Source of the DNA: Anodontia alba
Lineage: Eukaryota > Mollusca > Bivalvia > Lucinida > Lucinidae
Length of the DNA stretch: 64,000 nt
NCBI GenBank assembly: GCA_964016985.1
Contig: OZ024835.1
Span: 68,526,812 to 68,590,811 of the forward strand
Reading direction: 5' to 3'
Shown: positions 54,382 through 63,880 of the stretch, piece after piece
Layout of the letters: each line of letters starts with the position of its first letter
Position numbering within the stretch: the first letter of the stretch is position 1
Notes under the pieces: model-generated
What the model was told of the DNA's origin: nothing
Seen by the model: the letters and a program-made list of their open reading frames with translations, nothing else
Databases searched by the model: none
Position numbers and translations under genes: made by a program

Positions 54382-54640
54382 CATCACGAAAACATGCCTA
54401 TATATAATTTTGACCCCCTTAAACTCCACCTTTATACAGTAAAACTGGGGTTTACAGGGGTATACATTATTTTTCTTATTTCTGCTCAAAGCATAGATTG
54501 TGGGTACTCGATAGAACCGCCTCGCTGAGGCGGTTCTAACGAGTACCCACAATCTATGTTTTGAGCAGAAATATGAAAAACATCAAAATTTTTTTATCTG
54601 CAAATTTACTATATATTTGAATAGGCGTGTTTTCGTAACG
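54382..54640. mobile_element. Family A MITE
   Basis: CATCACGAAAACATGCCTATA...AATAGGCGTGTTTTCGTAACG. Confidence 0.92.
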
Positions 54641-55207
54641 AGAGTATTTATTATATACAAAGTATTGAAATATAGAGAATTATTAATGAAATAAAATGCA
54701 TATTTCGAAAAAGTTATATTTTCACTTATGAAACTATAAAACTTATATTTTCACTCCTCTGAGCAGTGAAAAATATAGGATCTGGAACTACTTTTTTTTC
54801 TTATTTACATTAACGGTCATTATGCACGAGTGAAAATTTGAATGTTTTCATTACACGAGATGAAAATTTTTATGGTATTCTCTGAAAAAGAGTAAATTTT
54901 CTTTTTATTTTATTGTTTACAGGCCAATGCGCGTTTCTGACGTCATAACTAACGTCACCAAACAAAACATGAACGTCATGGCGTCGACGCTCAGTGCGTA
55001 ACATGTAAAACGCTGAAGAAAACAAACAATCAAAAAGTTTCAGCAAATCAAAATAATTTTGATACCAACATGTTCCTTACATTCTAACTAATGTTATGCG
55101 GTTCCTATATGTCACCGCCAAGAGACAAAACTGCGTGTCAGACTTCCCCTTGCAAATGCAAGATTTGCATCTCTTCTATCGAAAGTGATGTATATAATAA
55201 AAAGAAA

Positions 55208-55358
55208 ATTCAAATGTTTGTCGTGAATATGACTTTTATTTCATCTCGTGAAGTGAAAAAAATGTATATTTCATTCGTGCCTTCGGCACTCATGAAATAT
55301 ACATTTTTTTCACTTCACTCGATGAAATAAAAGTCATATTCACTCGAAACATTTGAAT
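55208..55358. mobile_element. Long foldback with ~70-bp arms
   Basis: ATTCAAATGTTTGTCGTGAA..CATTCGTGCCTTCGG and its near-perfect inverse ..TTCACTCGAAACATTTGAAT. Related TTTCACT-rich text lies at 54700-54900. Confidence 0.85.
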
Positions 55359-55555
55359 ATCCTCTATTTACTGTGTATGACAAGACCCTTTTATTTGCTG
55401 ATAGTTCTTACCAAGACTTGGATAGATGTTGTGGCAAATCCTTAGGGTTGTTAACATATCCTACACAACAGTTGTCTCTTCTTGTTTGTTTCACTTCCTT
55501 CATTATTCTATTGTTTAATAATCCATACAGCTTGTTGGCACTTGATAAATGGATC

Positions 55556-55674
55556 CCTGCATAAACAAAAAATGTTCTAAATGAATCTCTGCTCGAATGA
55601 AAAGTGTAATAAAGGAGTCCATGTATGAACAAAAAAAAAAAACAACAAAAAAACAACAACAAAAAAACAAAAAA

Positions 55675-55708
<34 letters not shown>

Positions 55709-55905
55709 AATGTAATAAATGGACCGCTACATGTAAGTAAAATGTAATAAATTGACCCCTGCGCGAACGACAAACAAAAAGAGCCCTGCATGAATGGCAG
55801 ATGTAATAAATGGATTCCTGCATGAACGGCAGACGTAATAAATGGATCTCTGCATGAATGAAAAATGTAATAAATGTATCTAAAACTATAAGAAATGGAT
55901 CCCTA
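55556..55905 (+). repeat. ~36-bp minisatellite with poly-A expansion
   Basis: Unit like AATGTAATAAATGGATCCCTGCATGAACG, about eight diverged copies, with an A-rich stretch at 55630-55708. Reverse frames are open but repeat-derived. Confidence 0.8.
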
Positions 55906-56069
55906 TGCACGAAATAAGAATATTTTTAGAAATATGTTTTCGCTTTATTTACAGTCAGCAGGTTAAAGTGTAAGCTCTCAACTTCAGAATCTCTCTGGTA
56001 TGCTTGCACAGTTAGGCTCTGTCCCTTAAGTTGATAATTAATAGGTATTCTGTTATAATTGGCACTGTG

Positions 56070-56070
<1 letters not shown>

Positions 56071-56165
<95 letters not shown>
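56071..56165 (+). repeat. (CA)n microsatellite, about 47 repeats
   Basis: Uninterrupted CA dinucleotides over 95 bp. Confidence 0.99.
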
Positions 56166-56167
<2 letters not shown>

Positions 56168-56499
56168 CAACAACCGCCACATCAGCTAGAACTGTCATAC
56201 GACCTGACCATTCCCTTGCTACACTGCTCTGATCGGACGGAAACATGGGATGTTGGTGACCGGCAATGGTGACGGAATCACGAACGGGGCAAAAGTTAAT
56301 GCAACGAAACAAATAACCACTTTAAAGCAGGTATAGCAGGTAATTACGTCACAATACCGCCCACCCCATGGCATGTAAAACCCTATTTTCTAAGAAAGAT
56401 TAGGAAAATAAAGTGGTTCATTTGTCGTCGGCTAATTTTACCGAGAGAGTGCTAAGGTGAAGACGCACAGACCAGACTGCGCCGCAAAGTCAAAGTGAA

Positions 56500-56690
56500 C
56501 CGTCGGATATACGCACCCAGCGAAGATTCAGATCAGCCTGCGCATTCGCGCAGTCTGATCGGAATTTTCACTTGGCGCACTTTGGATAGCCAAGGATGCA
56601 AAGTTTCTTCATGCGGGCGACAAAGACTCTAATCAGACTGCGCGGATGCGCAGGCTGATTTGAGTCTTCGTTGGGCGCACACTGTGACGT
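56500..56690. repeat. Pair of GCGCAGTCTGATC hairpins
   Basis: GATTCAGATCAGCCTGCGCA / GCGCAGTCTGATCGGAATTTTC and GACTCTAATCAGACTGCGC / GCGCAGGCTGATTTGAGTC, each followed by T[G/T]GGCGCAC. Confidence 0.7.
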
Positions 56691-56771
56691 CAGAAGGACC
56701 GTCCTCTCCCGTTGAGGATTTTTAGGGAAGACAGGAAAAGAAAAAAGAAAAGTAATTAACAACAAAATTTA

Positions 56772-56955
56772 ACCTGAATGCAGTATAAAGATAGATATGA
56801 ATAATAATGGATGATTAATAATACTGAGATCTTTAAACTAACCTGAATGCAGTATAAAGATAGATATTAATAATAATGGATGATTAATAATACAGAGATC
56901 TTTAAACTAACCTGAATGCAGTATAAAGGTACATATTAAGAATACTGAGATCTTT
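56772..56955 (+). repeat. Tandem repeat, ~80 bp unit, 2.5 copies
   Basis: CTGAATGCAGTATAAAGATA..AATAATGGATGATTAATAAT repeats three times, the last shortened. Confidence 0.88.
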
Positions 56956-57217
56956 AACATCTCCATCGTCATCCTTTTATTGAGCATAAACCAATGTTCT
57001 ATTTACACCAATGAGATTCAATGAGGACAGACACATCCGTTTCAGCAAATAAAAAATGAAATGGTGGATCGATTTTCATGGAAACTCGTTCAAGAAGTAA
57101 ATAAATGTGATATTTACCGTATATACCGTATTCGACATAATTACCGCACATACCTCTATAAGCGCAGGGAGTAGCAATTTTGTAGTCTTCAGATTACAGG
57201 CTATGTATCTACTTCTT

Positions 57218-57484
57218 TTATAAAGCATATGTTGTTGGTACTCATTTGAATTACCTCGACTTTCTATATAAAACAACATGTTGCTAGTACTCATTTGGAA
57301 TGCCTCAAATTTCTATATAAAAGCATATGTTGTGGGTATTCATTTGAATTACCTCGACTTTCTATATAAAACAATATATTGCTAGTACTCATTTGGAATG
57401 CCTCAAATTTCTATATAAAAGCATATGTTGTTGGTTATCATTTGAATTGCCTCGACAAGTCGAGGCAATTGAGTCCTCCGTGAA
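57218..57484 (+). repeat. Tandem array of GCATATGTTGTTGGTACTCA arms
   Basis: Five alternating units of AAGCATATGTTG..TACTCATTTGAAT TACC and AACAACATGTTGCTAGTACTC..TGCCTCAAA, each about 60 bp, ending in a CCTCGACAAGTCGAGG hairpin. An inverse arm lies at 57795-57853. Confidence 0.8.
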
Positions 57485-57528
57485 ATCACCTGACCAGTAA
57501 ATGACACCAAAATCTGACCAACCAAAAT

Positions 57529-57757
57529 AGCTTACCAGTTAACGGTAAATGTTATCGTGATACCTGTATTTGTCAATGAAAACTGCATTCGTACCTGTAT
57601 TTATCAATGAAAAAGTACATAGATAATATTGTTTGTCTAAGTAATAACATTTACCGTTAACTGGTAAGCTATTTAGACAAACAATATTATCTATGTACTT
57701 TTTCATTGATAAATACAGGTACGAATGCAGTTTTCATTGACAAATACAGGTATCACG
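57529..57757. repeat. Crossing inverted repeats (A-B-A'-B')
   Basis: A (57529-57555, AGCTTACCAGTTAACGGTAA..) pairs with A' (57644-57670). B (57556-57640, CGTGATACCTGTATTTGTCA..TGTTTGTCTAA) pairs with B' (57673-57757). The order A-B-A'-B' is interleaved, not nested. Confidence 0.92.
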
Positions 57758-57975
57758 ATATTGTTTGTCTAAGGATTTACGCATGGGCGTGGTTATAGCC
57801 TTCTGACGGAGGAGTCAATTCAAATGAGTATCAACAACATATGCTTTTATAAAGTCAGAAAACTATTGCGTAAGTATCATAAGATACGACACTCATGAAG
57901 ATCTCTGCTGATCTTTCTTTAAAGTGTATCCGTATTAGGGGAATATTTTACTATAATTTTTTCTAGTGATTTTCG

Positions 57976-58102
57976 AAAAAAAAGAAACAAAAAAAAAAAA
58001 AAAAAAAAACAACAAAAAAAAAAACAAAAAAAAACAACAACAACAAAAAAAAAAAACAACAAAAAAAAAACAAAAAAAAACAAAAAACAACAAACAAAAA
58101 AC
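57976..58102 (+). repeat. A-rich simple sequence (A/C)
   Basis: Long A runs broken by single C. Reverse Phe-rich frames are artefacts. Confidence 0.95.
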
Positions 58103-58545
58103 CTCAAGGCACAGTGCGGTTATTTGAGTGAATATGGTATACTGTCTTTTTTCACCGGACACATTAACATTTCACCCTACCTGTCCTAAATTTTGGACTA
58201 GTTTATGTGACTGGCTTCCGTGTGCACTCAGTCCCTCATCCCACTCCTTAATATACGTAGGGCTCAATTCTCCTCCAAAATGTAGTGAAAATGGATTTAT
58301 TTCATACAAAATAATACAATGGCAAATGTAGGATTTTGCAGTTACCTTCAAAATATCGGCTTTCAGAATTTCGGAAATAAGATCTGGCATCTGAAATGTC
58401 AAATCCTATTTTCTAGGAACTGGTACCCACTGTAATGTGTCGCCTCATTGTTGCCCTAGAATGAGTCACATTAATTATACTGTCATCCGTGTGACAAGTC
58501 CTAGCCGGTTTTCCATTTATGTCTAGCGTCCCATAAAAGGGATAT

Positions 58546-58614
58546 GAGCAAACGGTGTAGACCCAGGTCAGACACCGCAGGACACGGCGTTTGATCAGGT
58601 TGTACATTGTTTGC
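58546..58614. repeat. Family H hairpin
   Basis: GCAAACGGTGTAGACCCAGG TCAGACACCGC and an imperfect inverse ending TACATTGTTTGC. Confidence 0.7.
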
Positions 58615-58675
58615 ATTAAATAAAGGGATTTCTATAAAACGTAGTAATAATAAACAGGGACGGATTCCAGATTCC

Positions 58676-59895
58676 AGAAGACGGAAGCAAAAATTATCTC
58701 TTTTTTACAAAATGTATTCAAATATAAGTCCTAGTTATCTTTCCGCTCTTGTACCATCTTCTATCAGCGATATTTCTTCATATAACTTAAGAAATGCAAA
58801 TAACAAACAAACTGTTGAAACACGAACACGTCAATATTATAATTCTTTTCTCCCTTCTGTGATAAGAGAATGGAATGGTTTGTCGGAAGAAACAAGAAAC
58901 GCCAGTTCAGTTAGTGTCTTCAAATCACGCCTTGACCAAAACGTAATTGTTCCACAAATACCTAAATACTTTTATATTGGCGATAGACGTCTGCAGATGT
59001 TACATACACGTCTTCGAACAAACTGTAGTGCTTTAAATCAGGATCTTTTTCGTAAAAATATTTCTGACACTTCACAGTGCATTTGTGGCAGTACGGAAAC
59101 CGCTGATCACTTTCTGTTAGAATGTCCCCTTTACCATGGACAAAGACAAGAACTTTTCCAGGTAATCTCACTCATTTGCCCAATTTCTGTTGACGTTCTG
59201 TTGTTTGGCAACAGCACTGTAATTTATGAAAATAACGTAAAAAATTTCGAGGCAGTTCAAAATTACATTAAAAAAAAATAAACGTTTTTAATCTTACCTT
59301 TTCATGGCACAGTTTTCCTCATTGTTGAGTGATGCGAATACAATGTATTATGATACCGGTGAGATAGGCCAGAGGAATTATAAATTACATTTAGTATACA
59401 GCAGGACAACAGGATTATAACAGGATTATAGTGTATTTGGCCATTTTTTTTTTGTTCTCGCGGCGCAGAAGGCGGTCCCTACTCTTCTAACACACTTTGT
59501 TTCTCTTGTTTTGTTTTTCTTTCTGCTCTTTCGCTCCTCCACATGCTACTTCTTACATTTTTTCTTCCTTATCATTGATTAAGAAGACTATTATTATGTT
59601 TTTCTTTTTTGTTTGTGTTTTTTTCTGCTCTTCTTCGTGTTTGTTAGGTTTGAACATATAAGGTTCTACTTTCGCTATATAGTAATCTAATGTTATAATT
59701 AGTATATATTGGTAGATATGTCACATGAATACGTTAACATATTTACAACCTTGTGCCGTTATCGGATATATTCAATTATATGCATGAGGAGAGGAACTTC
59801 ATAAGCAATTTGCTTTCCTTCCAATCCTAGTATTTTGTATATTGTTATATTTATTGATGTGCCATTAACTCTGAATAAAATATGTTTAAACTAAA
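58676..59895 (+). mobile_element. 5'-truncated LINE (reverse transcriptase C-terminal end)
   Basis: The open frame ending at 59281 encodes RRRKQKLSLFYKMYSNISPS, YNLRN, SFLPSVIREWNGLS and then a Cys/His cluster CICGSTETADHFLLECPLY. This order is that of the end of CR1/Jockey-type non-LTR retrotransposon polymerases, just past the catalytic core, which is missing. A ~600-bp A/T-rich 3' UTR follows and ends AATAAAATATG. Near-identical 22-bp flanks (AAACAGGGACGGATTCCAGA at about 58653 and AAACAGGGGCGGATTCAGGA at about 59896) look like the target duplication. The ORF's first ~23 codons would then be host flank. It is a dead fragment although still open. Confidence 0.85.
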
Positions 59896-59992
59896 CAGGG
59901 GCGGATTCAGGATTATTTTATAGGAGGTTTAAAATTTTTTAGGGTGTTTGGATTGATCAAATTACCCTAAATATTAGAATAGAAAGGTCTGG

Positions 59993-60060
59993 GCAAACAA
60001 TATAGACCCAGGTCAGACGCCGCATAACGCGGCGTCTGATCAGGGTCTATAATGTTTGCC
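59993..60060. repeat. Family H hairpin
   Basis: GCAAACAATATAGACCCAGG TCAGACGCCGC / GCGGCGTCTGATCAGGGTCT with matched arms. Confidence 0.85.
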
Positions 60061-60546
60061 ACTCTTCCATCAATTTTAGGCACATTCTTAACTAGTAAAA
60101 TGATACTGTTGAAATTTTTTAATTACAAAGTGAAGAGTAAGGTGAGCGAGTATTTATTAGGGTAAATACGGTATAAAAATGAACAAATTCAAAATTCCTG
60201 AACAGGAATTTTTTTAGTCAAACGGGCCGGGTTCCTGACTGGACCCCTCGAAGCCCTTCTGGACCTGCCCCTAAATATAAACTAACCAGACCATTTTTCT
60301 ATTTCTATTTTTATTGGAAATGGACCTGTCCAAAGACTTGAGGTAGAAGAGTCCACTTGACATAAAGGGGTTAAAGTATAAAACAAAGAACAGCTTGATA
60401 AATCTGAATGAAAGGCAAACAGCAAAGACTATGATCAGACTGTTTTGAGAGGTTTAATCTTAGTCTACATTGTGTGTTAAGGTACATTTGTGCGAATATT
60501 TAGCAATATTTTAGGAATTATTTTTGCGCACATCCAGGAAAAATCT

Positions 60547-60605
60547 TGAAAAAAAAAAAAAATCTCGCTTGTATCGCTTCCAAAATCTTGAAAAAACAAC
60601 AACAA

Positions 60606-60638
<33 letters not shown>

Positions 60639-60670
60639 AACAACAAAAAAAAAAAAACAAAACAAAAAAC
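60547..60670 (+). repeat. A-rich simple sequence
   Basis: Poly-A runs with CAACAACAAC. Lys-rich and Phe-rich frames here are artefacts. Confidence 0.95.
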
Positions 60671-60693
60671 ATCTCTTTAGTATCGCTTCCAAA

Positions 60694-60775
60694 ATTGGGG
60701 CTACTCTTAAAGGAAAGAATTTGCTCCCAGAGGGAGGGAGCAAATTCTTTCCTTTAAAAGTAGCCTTTTTTTGGA
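60694..60775. mobile_element. Family G foldback
   Basis: GGGGCTACTCTTAAAGGAAAG AATTTGCTCCC and its inverse. Confidence 0.85.
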
Positions 60776-60873
60776 AGCGATAAATTCTATTCTTAAAGCC
60801 TCAGTCCCTACGGTAAAGAAGCAAATATAGTATGTTAATTAATGTCTCTTTTGCAAACGATATGAATGTTACA

Positions 60874-61180
60874 GCCGGCCTCGGTGGCTCAGTTGGATGC
60901 GCCCTCCGACTGCCGAACAGGAGGTTGCGGGTTCAACCCCTGCCGAGGTCGGCAACATTCTTTCATGGAGATTGATCATGAAATATTTTCTACGGTCATT
61001 CTCTCCCTTCCGCTGATTCAAGAAGGGCAGTTGTCAGTTTCTGGCGAAAGAATGTGCACAATACTGGTTAACCGCTTAGAGGACTAAGCCTGCCCAGTAA
61101 AAGTGTGGTTATGTAAACTGACCGTGCTCGACATGACCCCATTGGGTTGACTGGGCCGTAAAACCTCAACACAAACAAAA
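60874..61180 (+). mobile_element. Full-length SINE
   Basis: GCCGGCCTCGGTGGCTCAGT head, box B GCGGGTTCAACCCC, tail CCTCAACACAAACAAA. GAATGTTAC flanks both sides. Confidence 0.94.
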
Positions 61181-61729
61181 CTTGCGAATGTTACGCACAT
61201 GCGTATAATGCGTAATAAGTGTTATGCCTACGTTTAGAGCAAATACTGTAAAAATATGAATACGAGGAATTTATGAAATTTGAAGTCAAAAAGAGGAAGT
61301 GGCTAAATCCAAAATCTTGATACCGTTTTATATGTGATACCTAATACTTCTTTTGTTAAAATATGAAAATTTTAAAATAGTGTATACCGTAATAACCCGA
61401 AGTAAATTTCACGGAGTCTGACGGATTCGACCGAGTGCTGATGTACTGAATAACTCCATTTAACTTCCTGCTCATTGAAATATTGCAAGATGAGTGGCAA
61501 AGAGTGCAGACCCTGAGCAGACGCCGCGTTCTGTGGAGTCTGTTAGGGTCGGTACTATTTGCCCGGACCTGTCCGGCTGATTTGTTTGTTGTAGTTTTTT
61601 TCGGGTTTTACGTCACTTTCAACAATCTTTCGGTCATATCGGTATATAAATGTGGCAGAGAGCTCAATGCTCACTTTTAGAGTGCTGCCTTACTGAAATA
61701 TCACACCCCAGACACATGACATGATTTTG

Positions 61730-61897
61730 TTCGTGTTGAGGTGTTACGGCTCAGTCAACCAAATGGGGTCACGTCGAGCGTTGTCAGCTATCCTAACCAC
61801 ACGTTAACTGGACAGGTTTAGTCCTCTAAGCGGTTAACCAGTATTGTGCACATTCTTTCGCCAGAAACTGACAACTGCCCTTCTTGAATCAGCGGAA
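61730..61897 (-). mobile_element. 5'-truncated SINE (minus)
   Basis: GTGTTGAGGTGTTACGGCTC to CTTGAATCAGCGGAAGG. Flanks resemble each other (ACATGACATGAT, ACACGGCATGAT). Confidence 0.82.
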
Positions 61898-62019
61898 GGA
61901 CACACGGCATGATATTCCACCCTATCGCATTATAACGATACCGGGCTGACCAATTGTGATTCCTACTTCTACTTTGAAATCTTAATGCTGAGCTCAAAGT
62001 GAAAAAACAGCTAGTTCTA

Positions 62020-62403
62020 CAGTCGAATTTCGGTGGCTCGAACATCTTTGGGACCATAGAAAATTGTTCGAGACATGGGTGGTTCGAGCCACTGAGGATT
62101 AATTATGGTGCTAAGTCAGAAAGCAAATGGCGATAATTTAGGGATTTTTTTTCGATTTTCTACACAATAATTGTATGTTGAGTGTACTCATTAGAATCGC
62201 CTCGACCCACTTTATAGTAAAACTGGGGTTTACATGGGTATATATTATTTTTCTTATTTTTGCTCGAAAACATAGTTTGTGGGTACTCGTTAGAACCGCC
62301 TCGCTGATAAATATGAAAAAATATCAGTTTTTTTTATCTGAAAATTTTCAATTTTTGTAGTTAATTGTTTTCTATATATTTGAATAGGAGGGTTTTCGTA
62401 ATG
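62020..62403. mobile_element. Tigger-like / family A chimera
   Basis: 62020-62206 is the left arm of the Tigger-like family (ACAGTCGAATTTCGGTGGCTC) as far as GTACTCATTAGAATCGCCTCGA. It passes directly into family A text (CTTTATAGTAAAACTGGGGT) that ends GGGTTTTCGTAATG at 62403. Confidence 0.8.
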
Positions 62404-62404
62404 T

Positions 62405-62664
62405 TAAACTAAACTAAAAGGGTCTTGTTTAGGGCCTTTTTTTTGCTCTCTAATGGGAAAGCTGTAACATCATGCATTTTTGCCACCTATTTCAGGCGAG
62501 TGTTCGATTGGGTGGGTTTGTCACCTCGTTTTTACAAGGGCCATAGCTTTCATATTGGGGTTTGTTCGGAGGCCATAATGCAAGGGATCCCCCAAGAGTC
62601 CGTAATGACTTTAGGTCGTTGGTCCTCTAGAACAGCCTTCAAACGCTATATTCGTATCCTATAA
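62405..62664 (+). pseudogene. Tyrosine recombinase C-terminal fragment (DIRS/Crypton-like)
   Basis: The open frame ends YKGHSFHIGVCSEAIMQGIP ... LGRWSSRTAFKRYIR. Tyrosine recombinases of DIRS-type and Crypton elements have HSFRIGAAT...MGRWKSDAF..YIR at this place: box II His, Arg and the catalytic Tyr. Here the second catalytic Arg position reads His (HSFH), and the N-terminal domain and first Arg box are absent, so it cannot be active. The frame ends at TAA after RIL. Confidence 0.7.
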
Positions 62665-62672
62665 TTTTGTTT

Positions 62673-62997
62673 GTTTTGTTTGTGTTGAGGTTTTACGGCC
62701 CAGTCAACCCTATGGGGTCATGTCGAGCGCGGTCAGTTTACCTAGCCACACGTTTACTGGGCAGGCTTAGTCCTCTAAGCGGTTAACCAGTATTGTGCAT
62801 GCACATTCTTTCGCCAGAAACTGACAACTGCCCTTCTTGAATCAGCGGAAGTGAGAGAATGATCGTAGAAAATATTTCATGATCATTCTCCACGAAAGAA
62901 CCCTCGACCTCCTGGTCTGCAGTCGGACGGCGCATCCAACTGAGCCACCTGGTCTCCAGTCGGACGGCGCATCCAACTGAGCCACCGAGGCTGGCTT
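62673..62997 (-). mobile_element. SINE (minus) with duplicated tRNA head
   Basis: Complete inverse SINE from TTTGTGTTGAGGTTTTACGG. The head text GTCGGACGGCGCATCCAACTGAGCCACC occurs twice in a row at the 5' end. CTATAATTTTGTT on both sides (about 62660 and 62999) shows it entered the recombinase-element remnant. Confidence 0.92.
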
Positions 62998-63010
62998 CTA
63001 TAATTTTGTT

Positions 63011-63660
63011 ACCGACAATACAGCAGTTGTATGGGGCCTTCTTATGTGAGGGTTAAATTTCATTTAAATGGTATTGGGAGTAGAGAGGGGCATTGGGGTG
63101 TGCCTCTTCTCAGCTCATACATTTTAGTCTACTGTGAGTTAAATTTTGGTACGCTTTGATAGTTTTTGCGACATCATTGCGTATGCAAAGTTAAAATTTA
63201 AATGCTTATATAGTGAATTTTGCATTAATGTGACTCATCAGTTGCTATTTTAATGGCCAGTATAATGAGGGTATAGTATAGTATATACTATAATATAGTA
63301 GGGGTTCTACATTGTTACTGTGGTGGAATAATGTCTGAGCTGGGGTTGTTTGCATCATTGGGGTGTGGTGTGGACACCCCCGGCTGAGACGTTTTTATTT
63401 AGGTCGTCTGAAGTCACTGCTTCATAAGGTTTTCAGTCTGTGTCACTGGATAAGTAGGTGAATTATTTTTGTATTATTTTAACATGTGGGTATCTTTTTT
63501 ATATTGCAAGTTTAGTGTTTACAAATGGGGCAATCATTTTGGATGGTTGCAGTACAGGGTTGGTGTCTGGGTTGGTGATGTTTGCATCATTGGAGTGTGG
63601 CGTGAACATCTCTGGCTCAGATTCGGGTCATCATTAATTTGTTTTGACAGGCAGAGACAT
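63011..63660 (+). other. Remnant downstream of recombinase fragment
   Basis: A unit of about 230 bp is partly repeated (TTTGCATCATTGGGGTGTGG at 63350 and TTTGCATCATTGGAGTGTGG at 63579, both followed by CTGGCT[C/G]AGA-like text). It may be non-coding sequence of the same element. No intact protein. Confidence 0.45.
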
Positions 63661-63880
63661 ACACCATTACCTCTTTATAACACTATTGTTGGGGTCCATA
63701 GCATAAACCGTGTTAGTTAAACAACCGTGTTATATCCAAACAAAAATATATAGATTATATTGAAAAATGACCATTTATGGTCATTTTTCAATATAATCTA
63801 TATATTTTTTGAGATCCATCTTTGAACCGTGTTATATCCAAAACCGTGTTATAACGAACCGTGTTATAAAGAGGTTGAAG
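63661..63880. mobile_element. Tigger-like CCTCTTTATAACAC element
   Basis: ACCTCTTTATAACACTATTG...CGTGTTATAAAGAGGTTGA ends and a TGAAAAATGACCATTTATGG foldback; second copy of 12148-12341. Confidence 0.85.

Noticed and set aside
55408..55910. Reverse Phe/Leu-rich frames around 55.4-55.9 kb and at 57.9-58.2 and 60.5-60.7 kb
   Set aside because: Poly-A tracts read on the opposite strand; no protein features.
56070..56312. Reverse frame with alternating Val and Cys
   Set aside because: Translation of the (CA)n microsatellite.
60874..60960. Possible functional tRNA gene at SINE heads
   Set aside because: Box A and box B are present, but the acceptor stem and 3' half of a cloverleaf are missing and the sequence continues into the SINE body.
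63469..63720. 83-residue Trp/Gly-rich frame near the window end
   Set aside because: It covers a partly repeated GTTTGCATCATTGG unit and runs into a Tigger-like element; no domain recognised.
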